From: Larsenimonas rhizosphaerae
GTDB taxonomy: Bacteria > Pseudomonadota > Gammaproteobacteria > Pseudomonadales > Halomonadaceae
NCBI RefSeq assembly: GCF_023700005.1
Contig: NZ_JAMLJK010000001.1
Span: forward strand, 248,001 to 312,000
Length of the DNA stretch: 64,000 bases
Direction: 5' to 3'
The notes under the pieces were generated by a model, which saw only the letters and a program-made list of their open reading frames with translations, searched no databases and was not told the origin of the DNA. Positions within the stretch are counted from its first letter, which is position 1, and each line of letters begins with the position of its first letter. Below, piece after piece: positions 47,944 through 57,454 of this stretch. The translations under genes were made by a program, and so were the position numbers.

Positions 47944-50077
47944 GCACTTTGTCGTGCTCGCAGCGGGGGCCTGTCTTCTGGCCGTGGTGCTGGCCCTGCT
48001 GGGTTACAACTACGTTTCGACCACACGTACCGAAGCCACGGTGGCAGACAGTACCGAAACCCTGCTGAAGAAAACCACCGATGCCCGGCTGGCCTCGGTG
48101 GCTTCTGATCAGGCCGGCCAGATCAACCTGAAACTGGAAGGTGCGCTGAGCGTTGCGAAGGAACTGGCCCATGCCAATGAACTGATGGCGGCCGGTGCCA
48201 ATGGCCCGGTACTGGACATTACTCGTAATGAGCTGTCGGCCATGGTGCGTCAGGCCGTGGTCAGGAACCCGGCCCTGCTGGACGCGTTCATCGGGTGGGA
48301 GCCCAATGCCTTTGGCAGCGACGCCGAGTTTGCCGGCCAGGAAACCAACGGCTATGACGGAAGCGGGCGCTTCATGCCCTGGTGGTATCGCACATCGACC
48401 GGTGACGTGGAAGTGCTGCCGCTGGGCGGGACCATGGATAGCCAGAAGCGTATGGACTCCGGCGTACGTGAAGGAGAGTACTATCTGTGTCCGAAGGAAA
48501 AGGGGCAGATCTGTGTCATCGACCCTGCCATTTATGACTATGACGGCAAGCAGGTCATGGTGACCTCCTTCAATGTGCCCATCATGGTTGATGGCACCTT
48601 CCGCGGCGTGGTCGGCACCGACCTGTCAGTCAACTTCATTCAGACGCTTCTGAGTGATGCCAACCAGGCGCTTTATAACGGTGCCGGCAGCATGGCGCTG
48701 GTGGCTCCTCTGGGGCGTCTCGTGGCCTTTACCGGTGACAAGGACAAGCTGGGCAAGTCGGCTGATGCCGTGCTGGGCGCGAGCGCAGCGGGGCATATCT
48801 CCGAGGCGCGTCAAAGCGGCAAGACCCTGAACTTCACCGATGCCGACAGTGGCATGATCGAGCTGTATCGGCCATTCGAGATCGGCAATACAGGCGTTAC
48901 CTGGACACTGGTGCTTCGTTTGCCTGAAGCCGCCGTGCTGGCAGATCTTAATGCCATGCAGGCGAAGCTCGCCGATCAGCGGCAGAACGATATTTTCGGG
49001 ATGCTGCTGGTCAGTGCCGTGGTGGCGGGTATCGGTCTGGCCTTTATCTGGTGGGTCGGCCGCGGTATTGCTTCGCCGCTGGCGGATGTGGCCGAGAGCA
49101 TGCGCGATATTGCCTCGGGTGAAGGAGACCTCACTCAGCGTCTGCCGGTGGTAGGTCGTCATGAACTCGGGCGGGTTGCGATGCAGTTCAACGCCTTTGT
49201 GGAGCGTATCGAGCGAGTCATGACCGATGTGCGCCACAGCAGCGAAAACGTGAGGCTGTCCTCGGCCGAGATTTCCACCGGCAGTCTGGACCTGTCCCGG
49301 CGTACCGAAAACACGGCGGCAAGCCTTGAGCAGTCGGCGGCGGCGATGGAAGAGCTGACCAGCACGGTCGCCTCTTCTGCCGGCGCCTCCGGTCAGGCAT
49401 CGACACTTGCCTCGAATGCCGCACGCTCTGCCGAACAGGGCGGTTCGATGATGGCGGAGGTGGTCGGCACCATGAAGGAGATCAGCGCTTCGTCGAAGGA
49501 AATCGTCAGCATCATTGGTGTGATTGACGCCATTGCCTTCCAGACCAACCTGCTGGCCCTTAATGCCTCTGTCGAGGCAGCGCGTGCCGGTGAGCAGGGC
49601 CGTGGCTTTGCCGTGGTGGCCGAGGAAGTGCGTAGCCTGGCCAACCGCAGCACCAAGGCGGCCAAGGAAATCAAGACCCTCATCGATGCCTCGGTTGAAA
49701 GGACCTCCACCGGTGAAACGCTGGTACAGCATGCCGGTCAGCAGATGGGCGATATCGTTGAGCAGGTCAAGCGGGTCAATGATCTGATCGGTGAGATCAC
49801 GACTGCGGCCAACGAGCAGAATACCGGGATCTCGCAGGTCAACCAGGCCGTATCCCAGCTTGACCAGATGACGCAGGAAAATGCGGCTCTGGTTGAAGAA
49901 TCTGCTGCGGCATCGGACGCACTTAGCCAGGAAGCGGCGCGCCTGGCTGAAATTGTCGGGACGTTCCGGGTCAGTGAGTTCAGTGGCCCGGATAGTAGCG
50001 GTCCGTCGACGCACTCGGACAGCGGCAGGCCCGTGAATTCCTCTCGTCGAACCCACGATGAGGCTGCGCATGTTTGA
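47921..50077 (+). CDS. Methyl-accepting chemotaxis protein 3, dCache sensor
   Basis: A 718-residue chemoreceptor with the same layout as receptor 1 (TM1 about 8-30, periplasmic sensor, TM2, HAMP, signalling hairpin). Cys190 and Cys198 correspond to the Cys pair of receptors 1 and 4. The start at 47921 lies inside the last codons of receptor 2, with ACAGGA upstream, so it is translated as the second gene of a pair without its own promoter. The signalling half, from 49226 to 49925, is nearly identical in DNA to receptor 4. Ends at a UUCG-loop hairpin. Confidence 0.9.
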   Translation: MKHFTSIKHFVVLAAGACLLAVVLALLGYNYVSTTRTEATVADSTETLLKKTTDARLASVASDQAGQINLKLEGALSVAKELAHANELMAAGANGPVLDITRNELSAMVRQAVVRNPALLDAFIGWEPNAFGSDAEFAGQETNGYDGSGRFMPWWYRTSTGDVEVLPLGGTMDSQKRMDSGVREGEYYLCPKEKGQICVIDPAIYDYDGKQVMVTSFNVPIMVDGTFRGVVGTDLSVNFIQTLLSDANQALYNGAGSMALVAPLGRLVAFTGDKDKLGKSADAVLGASAAGHISEARQSGKTLNFTDADSGMIELYRPFEIGNTGVTWTLVLRLPEAAVLADLNAMQAKLADQRQNDIFGMLLVSAVVAGIGLAFIWWVGRGIASPLADVAESMRDIASGEGDLTQRLPVVGRHELGRVAMQFNAFVERIERVMTDVRHSSENVRLSSAEISTGSLDLSRRTENTAASLEQSAAAMEELTSTVASSAGASGQASTLASNAARSAEQGGSMMAEVVGTMKEISASSKEIVSIIGVIDAIAFQTNLLALNASVEAARAGEQGRGFAVVAEEVRSLANRSTKAAKEIKTLIDASVERTSTGETLVQHAGQQMGDIVEQVKRVNDLIGEITTAANEQNTGISQVNQAVSQLDQMTQENAALVEESAAASDALSQEAARLAEIVGTFRVSEFSGPDSSGPSTHSDSGRPVNSSRRTHDEAAHV
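49226..49925 (+). repeat. Near-identical tract, copy 1 (chemoreceptor 3)
   Basis: A 700-base segment coding for the methylation helices and signalling tip. Compared by eye with 51625-52324 there are five differences (positions 49456, 49519, 49750, 49753, 49849), all silent. The flanks differ markedly. This is a direct repeat with a period of 2,399 bases. Confidence 0.9.
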
Positions 50078-50110
50078 CCATTAAATATCAAATATTGCTT
50101 ATAAAATCAT

Positions 50111-50138
50111 TGAAACGGCGCCTTCGGGCGCCGTTTCA
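50111..50138 (+). terminator. UUCG hairpin after chemoreceptor 3
   Basis: A twelve-base-pair stem TGAAACGGCGCC/GGCGCCGTTTCA closes a TTCG tetraloop. It lies 34 bases after the stop; there is no T-run, so strength is uncertain. Confidence 0.65.
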
Positions 50139-50165
50139 GTCAGGAAGATATACAGGCGAAAAGCT

Positions 50166-50193
50166 TCAAGGTTCGTTTCACTCAGGCCGATAG
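50166..50193 (+). promoter_or_regulatory. Sigma28-type promoter of chemoreceptor 4
   Basis: TCAA at 50166-50169, 16 bases, then GCCGATAG at 50186-50193, 7 of 8 matching the sigma28 -10 consensus. The start codon is 136 bases downstream. Confidence 0.6.
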
Positions 50194-50328
50194 TTTCAAT
50201 ACTCCTTCATGGCCTCGTATCGGTTCCGATGCGACACCTCTACTGCAAGCCAGCATGGCCGTGAACCGCGTTGGCGTACGACGGCTCCGTGCCTTGTAAG
50301 CCGGCTAACCTTTGCAGGGTGAACTCAG

Positions 50329-52470
50329 ATGATAAAACGCTTTAAGTCGGTCAAGCACTTCGTGGCGATTTCGGCAGGGGCATCTATCCTGGCGGTAGTG
50401 GCGGCGATGTTGATGTACAGCGCCTACTCGGCGTCGCAAACCCAGTCCTTCGTGCAGGAAAGTTCAAAGGACATGCTGATGTCGTCGCTGAAGGCGCGAC
50501 TGGAAACCGAGGCATCCAAGCAGGCCACGCGCATCAATACCAACTTTGGCCAGGCGCTCAGTATCGTCAGTACGGTCGCTGCTACCAATGAAACGCTCGA
50601 CAGTGACGAGGACGGAGCCCGCCGCAAGATGGTCGATACTTTGACGCAGGTGCTTCGAAAAAACGACTTTCTGCGTGATATCTATGTGGGCTGGGAACCT
50701 GATGCGTTCGGCGCTGATGCCAATTACGCCGGCGCGCAAGGAGCGCCCTATGCTGATGCATCCGGACGCTTCATGCCGGTATTCTTTCTCAACGATGATG
50801 GCATGGTAGGCAATATCGTTCAGGGAGATGAAATCGACAGTACGGAGATAACGCCTGCCGGCGAGGAAAAAGGGGCCTATTACCTTTGTCCGAAAAAAAC
50901 CGGTGAAGCCTGCATCACTGATCCGGCAATCTTCGACGTGAACGGCAAGCAGGTCATGCTTGTCTCCTTCAATGCACCCATCATGGTCGATGGCACGTTC
51001 AAAGGCGTCATCGGGGGAGATATTGCGGTTGATTTCATCCAGCAGCTTCTGGTCGATACCAATCAGGGGATCTATAACGGCGCCGGCAATATTGCATTGA
51101 TCACCTCGCTCGACAATGTCATTGCCAACAGTGCTGACGCTTCCTCTCTGGGTAAAAAGGCATCAAGCATCGTATCCGACGATTCACGTCAGTTGCTGCA
51201 GCAGGTCCGTACTTCAGGACAGTCCGTTTACTCCCTCGATGACAGCAGTGGCATGATTCGGCTCTATCAGCCCTTTAACGTTGCTGGTACCAATACACGC
51301 TGGATCCTGATGATGGAGCTGCCGATGTCGGCCGCTCTGGCGGATCTGAACGCCATGCAGGCTCAGTTGGTTTCCAAGGCAAAAAGTGACTTGTTCTGGA
51401 TGCTCATGGTCAGCGCTCTGGTGGCTGCTATTGGTCTTGCCATGATCTGGAGTGTGGGTCGTAGTATTGCTCGGCCTCTGGGTGAGCTGGCTCAACGGCT
51501 TCGCAATATTGCCTCGGGTGATGGTGATCTGACGCAGCGCCTGCCCAATGGCGGTCGCAATGAGCTGGGAGAAGTAGCCACCCAGTTCAATGCCTTTGTC
51601 GACAAGATCGAGCGAGTCATGATTGATGTGCGCCACAGCAGCGAAAACGTGAGGCTGTCCTCGGCCGAGATTTCCACCGGCAGTCTGGACCTGTCCCGGC
51701 GTACCGAAAACACGGCGGCAAGCCTTGAGCAGTCGGCGGCGGCGATGGAAGAGCTGACCAGCACGGTCGCCTCTTCTGCCGGCGCCTCCGGTCAGGCATC
51801 GACACTTGCCTCGAATGCCGCACGCTCTGCCGAACAGGGCGGTTCGATGATGGCCGAGGTGGTCGGCACCATGAAGGAGATCAGCGCTTCGTCGAAGGAA
51901 ATCGTCAGCATCATTGGCGTGATTGACGCCATTGCCTTCCAGACCAACCTGCTGGCCCTTAATGCCTCTGTCGAGGCAGCGCGTGCCGGTGAGCAGGGCC
52001 GTGGCTTTGCCGTGGTGGCCGAGGAAGTGCGTAGCCTGGCCAACCGCAGCACCAAGGCGGCCAAGGAAATCAAGACCCTCATCGATGCCTCGGTTGAAAG
52101 GACCTCCACCGGTGAAACGCTGGTACAGCATGCCGGTCAGCAGATGGGTGACATCGTTGAGCAGGTCAAGCGGGTCAATGATCTGATCGGTGAGATCACG
52201 ACTGCGGCCAACGAGCAGAATACCGGGATCTCGCAGGTCAACCAGGCTGTATCCCAGCTTGACCAGATGACGCAGGAAAATGCGGCTCTGGTTGAAGAAT
52301 CTGCTGCGGCATCGGACGCACTTAGTCAAGAAGCGGCGCGTTTGGCCGAAATAGTAGGAACATTCAAGGTCAGCGACGCAGCGTTCAACGGGGCGTCGTC
52401 ATCAGGCGGATCATCGGCAGTACATCGTTCCCCTGTTCGTGATCATGAACAGCATTATGACCATGCATGA
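50329..52470 (+). CDS. Methyl-accepting chemotaxis protein 4, dCache sensor
   Basis: A 713-residue chemoreceptor, layout as receptor 3. Its periplasmic domain has the Cys pair at 187 and 195 ([15 protein letters not shown]), and otherwise diverges from receptors 1 and 3. Sensor divergence alongside an identical signalling half suggests a recent switch of input specificity. ATG 50329 is preceded by [18 protein letters not shown] mirrors the start of the siblings. A hairpin-rich untranslated segment follows. Confidence 0.9.
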   Translation: MIKRFKSVKHFVAISAGASILAVVAAMLMYSAYSASQTQSFVQESSKDMLMSSLKARLETEASKQATRINTNFGQALSIVSTVAATNETLDSDEDGARRKMVDTLTQVLRKNDFLRDIYVGWEPDAFGADANYAGAQGAPYADASGRFMPVFFLNDDGMVGNIVQGDEIDSTEITPAGEEKGAYYLCPKKTGEACITDPAIFDVNGKQVMLVSFNAPIMVDGTFKGVIGGDIAVDFIQQLLVDTNQGIYNGAGNIALITSLDNVIANSADASSLGKKASSIVSDDSRQLLQQVRTSGQSVYSLDDSSGMIRLYQPFNVAGTNTRWILMMELPMSAALADLNAMQAQLVSKAKSDLFWMLMVSALVAAIGLAMIWSVGRSIARPLGELAQRLRNIASGDGDLTQRLPNGGRNELGEVATQFNAFVDKIERVMIDVRHSSENVRLSSAEISTGSLDLSRRTENTAASLEQSAAAMEELTSTVASSAGASGQASTLASNAARSAEQGGSMMAEVVGTMKEISASSKEIVSIIGVIDAIAFQTNLLALNASVEAARAGEQGRGFAVVAEEVRSLANRSTKAAKEIKTLIDASVERTSTGETLVQHAGQQMGDIVEQVKRVNDLIGEITTAANEQNTGISQVNQAVSQLDQMTQENAALVEESAAASDALSQEAARLAEIVGTFKVSDAAFNGASSSGGSSAVHRSPVRDHEQHYDHA
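51625..52324 (+). repeat. Near-identical tract, copy 2 (chemoreceptor 4)
   Basis: The partner of 49226-49925. The five substitutions are all silent, consistent with gene conversion or a young duplication under protein constraint. Confidence 0.9.
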
Positions 52471-52513
52471 TCGGCACCTTGAGGAGCACGAGAAAGGCAT
52501 GTAGCGGGATATC

Positions 52514-52634
52514 ACAGCGCATGGCGCTGTAATAAATGGTGCGGCGTTGGGTGACATCGCACCATGTCGCCGAGAAGCCCAGCGCCATGCGCAGGATCTT
52601 CTCTTTGGGCGCCGACATTGTCGGCGCTTTTTTT
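52514..52634 (+). ncRNA. Candidate structured 3' RNA ending in an intrinsic terminator
   Basis: Starting 44 bases after the receptor 4 stop, two perfect hairpins (CAGCGC-ATG-GCGCTG at 52515-52529; ATGGTGCG/CGCACCAT at 52536-52565) are followed by a terminator with an eight-base-pair stem GCGCCGAC/GTCGGCGC at 52609-52627 and seven T. Total about 120 bases. It could be a small RNA released from the 3' end of the receptor message, or simply an elaborate terminator. No promoter of its own is recognised. Confidence 0.35.
52609..52634 (+). terminator. Intrinsic terminator after chemoreceptor 4
   Basis: An eight-base-pair stem GCGCCGAC/GTCGGCGC with a three-base loop and seven T (52628-52634). It is the best terminator in the cluster. 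Confidence 0.85.
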
Positions 52635-52640
52635 ATGGGC

Positions 52641-53564
52641 TTACGGTGCGTGCGGTAACACGATATCGTCACTGCTGTGTGCGTTGGCCGTCATGTCTCG
52701 GCACAATTTCAGAAACTCACGTACACCGGCGGTCAGGTACTTCTGCCGGTGCCATATGAAATAGAACTGTCTGCTCAGGTCCATGTCGGGTGTATGAATG
52801 GGGGCAAGGCTGCCACGACGAAAGGCATCCTTCAGGGCAAGGCGAGAGATGCAGCCAATCCCCAGCCCGGCTTCTACTGCCCGCTTGATCCCCTCGGTAT
52901 GCTCCAGCTCCAGCTGTATCTCAAAGCGTTGATGGCGATGGCGCATGGCCTGCTCAAGTGTGCGTCGCGTGCCGGAGCCTTCCTCCCGCATGATCCATTC
53001 CTCCCGGAGCAATCGCTCCATGGATACGCTTTGATGCGCCAGGGGATGACCGGGTGCACAAAACACACTCAGGTGATCTGCCACCCAGGGCTGCATGATG
53101 ACGTCCTGATGCTGAAGGTCGCCCTCGATCAGCCCAAGGTCCAGCTCATGATGGACGATGCGCTCGATGATGGTGGACGTATTGCGGACGTGAAGGTGAA
53201 CGCGGCTGTCCGGGTGACGAATCTTGAAATCACGGATCAGCAGGGTGGCCAGGTAGTTTCCTATGGTCAGGGTCGCACCGATATCCAGTGAGCCGACGCC
53301 GGTCTGTCCTCGCAGCAGCTCTTCAATTTCCTCGGCCCGGTCGAGCAGCGACACGGCCTTGGGCAGTAGCTGAAATCCCATGGCATTCAATTTGAGGCGC
53401 TTGCCGATTCGGTCGAACAGCTGACAGTCAAATTGCCGCTCCAGTTCGGCCAGTGCGGTGCTGGTGGCCGACTGGGAAAGGGCCAGTGTGCCGGCAGCCC
53501 TGGACACATTTTCAACCTGGCCTACGGCAATGAATACTTCGAGCTGGCGTAGCGTAAATCGCAT
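52641..53564 (-). CDS. finR: LysR-family regulator FinR-like
   Basis: A 307-residue LysR-type regulator. The winged helix-turn-helix is at about residues 1-60 (LRQLEVFIAVGQVENVSRAAGTLALSQSATSTALAELE), followed by a typical effector domain. It lies head to head with a ferredoxin-NADP reductase gene. In Pseudomonas the same pair is finR-fpr, where FinR activates fpr under oxidative stress and low iron, and that is the basis of the name. Binding signals are not proven here. The gap of 136 bases to the fpr start contains an LysR-like dyad. Confidence 0.82.
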   Translation of the reverse strand: MRFTLRQLEVFIAVGQVENVSRAAGTLALSQSATSTALAELERQFDCQLFDRIGKRLKLNAMGFQLLPKAVSLLDRAEEIEELLRGQTGVGSLDIGATLTIGNYLATLLIRDFKIRHPDSRVHLHVRNTSTIIERIVHHELDLGLIEGDLQHQDVIMQPWVADHLSVFCAPGHPLAHQSVSMERLLREEWIMREEGSGTRRTLEQAMRHRHQRFEIQLELEHTEGIKRAVEAGLGIGCISRLALKDAFRRGSLAPIHTPDMDLSRQFYFIWHRQKYLTAGVREFLKLCRDMTANAHSSDDIVLPHAP

Positions 53565-53599
53565 GGCGGCCCCTTATCTGCAGAATGGATATTTAATAT

Positions 53600-53616
53600 T
53601 TAAACAATTCATTTAA
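53600..53616. promoter_or_regulatory. Candidate FinR binding box
   Basis: TTAAA-N7-TTTAA, a LysR-style T-N11-A dyad in an AT-rich stretch between the divergent regulator and fpr. It lies 85-101 bases before the fpr start. Confidence 0.35.
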
Positions 53617-53700
53617 CGGATAATGATTCTTTCTCTACACTGGCGCCAGACTCTTACGGCACATTCATACGGGTGCCTGTACTTCAAAGGATACCGCGGC

Positions 53701-54480
53701 ATGAGCAGCAAGTTTTCAACAGAAGAAATTCTGAGCGTTCATCACTGGAACGACACGCTTTTCAGCTTTACCACGACGCGTGAGCGTACACTGCGTTTCA
53801 AGAACGGCCAGTTCGTGATGATCGGTCTCGAAGTGGATGGCAAGCCGTTGGCCCGTGCCTATTCGGTAGCCAGCCCGAACTACGAGGATCACCTGGAGTT
53901 CTTCTCGATCAAGGTACAGGATGGCCCGCTTACCTCACGCCTTCAGCACCTCAAGGTCGGGGATTCCCTGCTCGTCAGCCGCAAGCCGACCGGTACCCTT
54001 GTCCTGGATGATCTGCTGCCGGGCCGTAACCTGTACATGCTTTCAACCGGTACCGGGCTTGCGCCGTTCATGAGCCTGATTCAGGACCCGGAAGCCTATG
54101 AGCGCTTCGACAAGATCGTGCTGATTCATGGCGTGCGCTATGTCAACGAGCTGGCGTATCAGGAGTTCATTACCAAAGAACTGCCCGAGCACGAGTATCT
54201 GGGTGATGACATCCGCGAAAAGCTGGTCTACTACCCGACCGTGACTCGTGAAGACTACCCGACCATGGGACGTCTGACCGACCATATTCGTACCGGCAAG
54301 CTGTTTGAAGATACGGGGCTGCCGCCTATGGATCCGAAGCAGGATCGGGCAATGATCTGTGGTAGCCCGGCCATGCTGGATGAAAGCAGCCAGGTACTGG
54401 ATGAGCTGGGGTTCAAGGTATCTCCGCGGATGGGCGAGCCGGGCGATTACGTGATCGAACGTGCCTTTGTCGAAAAGTAG
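53701..54480 (+). CDS. fpr: Ferredoxin--NADP reductase
   Basis: A 259-residue FAD enzyme (E. coli Fpr 248). It moves electrons between NADPH and ferredoxin/flavodoxin. The FAD motif is RAYSVASPN near residue 48 and GTGLAPFMSLI near 117 binds NADP; the C-terminus ends VEK without the plant-type aromatic Tyr. The start at 53701 is preferred over 53623 because MSSKFSTEEILSVHHWNDTLFSF is the conserved family beginning. Divergent from the FinR-like gene, which probably controls it. Confidence 0.92.
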   Translation: MSSKFSTEEILSVHHWNDTLFSFTTTRERTLRFKNGQFVMIGLEVDGKPLARAYSVASPNYEDHLEFFSIKVQDGPLTSRLQHLKVGDSLLVSRKPTGTLVLDDLLPGRNLYMLSTGTGLAPFMSLIQDPEAYERFDKIVLIHGVRYVNELAYQEFITKELPEHEYLGDDIREKLVYYPTVTREDYPTMGRLTDHIRTGKLFEDTGLPPMDPKQDRAMICGSPAMLDESSQVLDELGFKVSPRMGEPGDYVIERAFVEK

Positions 54481-54506
54481 ATCGTGGCTGGGTCCCTTGG
54501 TATGAG

Positions 54507-54528
54507 AAGGCGCCTTCGGGCGCCTTTT
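54507..54528 (+). terminator. Intrinsic terminator of fpr
   Basis: An eight-base-pair stem AAGGCGCC/GGCGCCTT with a TTCG loop; the last T of the stem runs into TTTT. Confidence 0.75.
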
Positions 54529-54533
54529 GTATG

Positions 54534-54583
54534 ATTAAATCGAATGTATCCGCGGATTTTATCCGTTTTTCATTCGATTTAAT
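54534..54583. promoter_or_regulatory. 13-bp perfect inverted repeat before azoR (operator candidate)
   Basis: Arms ATTAAATCGAATG and CATTCGATTTAAT are perfect and separated by 24 bases. Inside lies a 10-bp palindrome ATCCGCGGAT at 54548-54557. The dyad is 60-110 bases upstream of azoR, spanning the likely promoter, which fits a repressor such as a TetR- or LysR-type regulator. No adjacent regulator gene lies on the azoR side. Confidence 0.5.
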
Positions 54584-54592
54584 GAACAGTAA

Positions 54593-55243
<651 letters not shown>

Positions 55244-55297
55244 GCTTTTGAGCCATCAGTCCTGCCTCGGCGCCCATCAGCGCCCTTGACCATGAAA

Positions 55298-55324
55298 CGC
55301 CGCGCCTGTCGCGGTGTTTTTTTT
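55298..55324 (+). terminator. Intrinsic terminator of azoR
   Basis: A seven-base-pair stem CGCCGCG/CGCGGTG (one GU pair) followed by eight T. Confidence 0.8.
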
Positions 55325-55407
55325 GGACGGCACGAATATGGTCTGTGGCTTACCCTGAATCAGGCAGGATGGCAGTAGCACCATTCAAGGCATCAAAGGA
55401 GTCGATC

Positions 55408-56019
55408 ATGATCGTATTGTATGGCTATCCCCATTCGCGCTCCGCGCGCGTGGCCTGGGTTCTTGAGGAGCTTTCGCTTGAATACGAGTATCGGATGGTG
55501 GACCTGAAGTCGGGGGCAGGTCAGCAGCCAGAGCACCTCGCGCGCCATCCGGACGGCAAGGTACCTGTCCTGTGTGACGGGGATCTGACCCTGTTCGAGT
55601 CCGCGGCCATTTGCCGCTATCTGGCCGTTCGCGATGGGGAGCACCGATTGATGCCTGCCGATCCGGCCGGCCAGGCGGTAGTGGATCAATGGCTGTCATT
55701 TATTACGACCGAACTCGAGCAGCCGCTCTGGACACAGGCCAAGCACTCATTTCTGCTGCCCGAAGCACAGCGCCGCGACGATATCATCCCCGTGGCAAGG
55801 TGGGAGTTCGACAAGGCGATGCAGGCATTGATGAGACGCTTTGACGGCCAGGGCCATGTGACCGGCGCGTTGTCACTGGCGGACCTGTTCCTTGCGCAGA
55901 CTCTTGCGTGGGCCCGTGGCATGGTAAAACACGAGCTGCCCGAAACGCTCGATGCCTATACCAGCGAGATGATTGCCCGGCCGGCCTTTGAACGTGCCCG
56001 ACGACGCGAGGCCTGCTGA
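55408..56019 (+). CDS. Glutathione S-transferase
   Basis: A 203-residue GST. The thioredoxin-like N-terminal domain contains LYGYPHSRSARVAWVLEEL (likely Ser catalytic region) and ESAAICRYLA, the glutathione-binding SNAIL-like motif; an all-helical C-terminal domain follows. The substrate is unknown. The start at 55408 has AAAGGAG seven to eight bases upstream; upstream 55345 is not protein-like. It follows azoR, also a redox/detoxification enzyme, but a terminator lies between. Confidence 0.86.
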   Translation: MIVLYGYPHSRSARVAWVLEELSLEYEYRMVDLKSGAGQQPEHLARHPDGKVPVLCDGDLTLFESAAICRYLAVRDGEHRLMPADPAGQAVVDQWLSFITTELEQPLWTQAKHSFLLPEAQRRDDIIPVARWEFDKAMQALMRRFDGQGHVTGALSLADLFLAQTLAWARGMVKHELPETLDAYTSEMIARPAFERARRREAC

Positions 56020-56090
56020 GCGCCGCTGCCTCCGTCGTGAAATCGGAGGCAGCGGCTGGATCATCAGGGCGTCACGCAATCGCTGTCAGG

Positions 56091-57341
56091 TTAGACCGTA
56101 TCCTTGCGGTTGTAGATATCGAGATCCAGTTCACCTTCACTCTTGCCGATCAGCGTAGTGACCATCAGATCACCGGCCACGTTGACGCTGGTACGCGCCA
56201 TATCCAGAATCCGGTCAATACCGGCGACGACTGCAATGGCCTCCAGCGGCAGGCCGATCTGAGACATCACAATCGAGAGCATGATCAGGCCTGCACCGGG
56301 CACACCCGCTGTACCGATCGAAGCCAGTGTGCCGGTCATGATGATCATGCCGTAATCGGCCATCGACAGGTCGGTTCCGGTCAATTGTGCAACGAAGACG
56401 GCTACAACGCCCTGATAGATGGCTGTGCCGTCCATGTTGATGGTCGCGCCCACCGGCAGGACGAATCCGGAAACCCCTTCCGAAACCCCCAGATTGCGCT
56501 GCGCGCAGCGAATGGACACCGGCAGCGTGCCGGAAGACGATGCTGACGAGTACGCCACGACCAGAGCATCCAGGCTGCCACGCAGATAGCGCACCGGGTT
56601 GAGTCCACCGAGCAGTTTCAGCAGGCCTGAATATACGACCAGAACATGGACAATACTGGCGGCATAGGCGACGCCAATGACCTTGGCCAGGGGAAGCAGC
56701 ACATCCAGACCATAATTGCCGGCCACGTAGGCCATGAGGCCGAATACGCCAAAGGGGGCGAACGCCATGACGAGCTCGGTGAGCTTGTACATGGCTTCGG
56801 CAAAGCTCTCGAATACGCGTACAACCGGTTCGCCCTTTTCACCAATCAGCGTCAGCGATATCCCGAGGCCGATGGCAAAGACAATGATCTGCAGAATATT
56901 GCCGGATGCCAGCGCATCAATCGGGTTCTGGGGCACAAGGCCTACCAGGATATCGACCAGCGAAGGCGCTTCCTTCGCATCCACCGGCGTGTCAAAGGAC
57001 AGCGACAGTCCCGTGCCGGGTTGAAACAGCCAGGCTGCCAGCAGGCCGATGGCAATGGCAAACGCCGTGGTCAACAGATAAAGGGCAATGGTCTTGCTGC
57101 CGATACGGCCCATTTTCTTCGGATCGCGCATGGCGGTAATACCGACCACCAGTGTTGAAAATACCAGCGGCACGATCAACATCTTGATGGCGCTGATAAA
57201 TATATCTCCAAGAGGTTTCAGAACACTGGCCTGTTCGCCGAACAGGGCGCCTGTCAGTGCGCCGAGGGCGAGGCCTGCAAGAATCCTTACCCACAAGGGG
57301 ATGCGTTGATAAAAATGAGATGACGCCTTGTTCCGTGGCAC
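56091..57341 (-). CDS. Dicarboxylate/amino acid:cation symporter (GltP/DctA type)
   Basis: A 416-residue DAACS-family carrier. The signature loop VAYSSASSSGTLPVSIRCAQ and NMDGTAIYQGVVAVFVAQ are unmistakable. Such carriers import glutamate, aspartate or C4-dicarboxylates with H+ or Na+; the split between GltP and DctA cannot be made by reading. The terminal region is short. The gene is alone on the minus strand, without a sigma54 element upstream. Confidence 0.9.
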   Translation of the reverse strand: MPRNKASSHFYQRIPLWVRILAGLALGALTGALFGEQASVLKPLGDIFISAIKMLIVPLVFSTLVVGITAMRDPKKMGRIGSKTIALYLLTTAFAIAIGLLAAWLFQPGTGLSLSFDTPVDAKEAPSLVDILVGLVPQNPIDALASGNILQIIVFAIGLGISLTLIGEKGEPVVRVFESFAEAMYKLTELVMAFAPFGVFGLMAYVAGNYGLDVLLPLAKVIGVAYAASIVHVLVVYSGLLKLLGGLNPVRYLRGSLDALVVAYSSASSSGTLPVSIRCAQRNLGVSEGVSGFVLPVGATINMDGTAIYQGVVAVFVAQLTGTDLSMADYGMIIMTGTLASIGTAGVPGAGLIMLSIVMSQIGLPLEAIAVVAGIDRILDMARTSVNVAGDLMVTTLIGKSEGELDLDIYNRKDTV

Positions 57342-57454
57342 GTGGGCCTTCCTCTTTCAGGGCCGTCAGTGAAATACCGGCGGCTTCAGGTGCGTCAGAC
57401 TACCTGTTTCGAGGAACGATGCGTGGGGGTAATACAAAAGTCGGGCGGTGAGAG

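Noticed and set aside
48626-50071. A 481-codon frame opposite chemoreceptor 3, with a near copy opposite receptor 4
   Set aside because: The duplication simply mirrors the repeated sense sequence; it is not an independent gene.
43558-52470. Chemoreceptor cluster as a mobile or phage-borne array
   Set aside because: No integrase, transposase, terminal repeat or composition change was seen; local duplication explains it.
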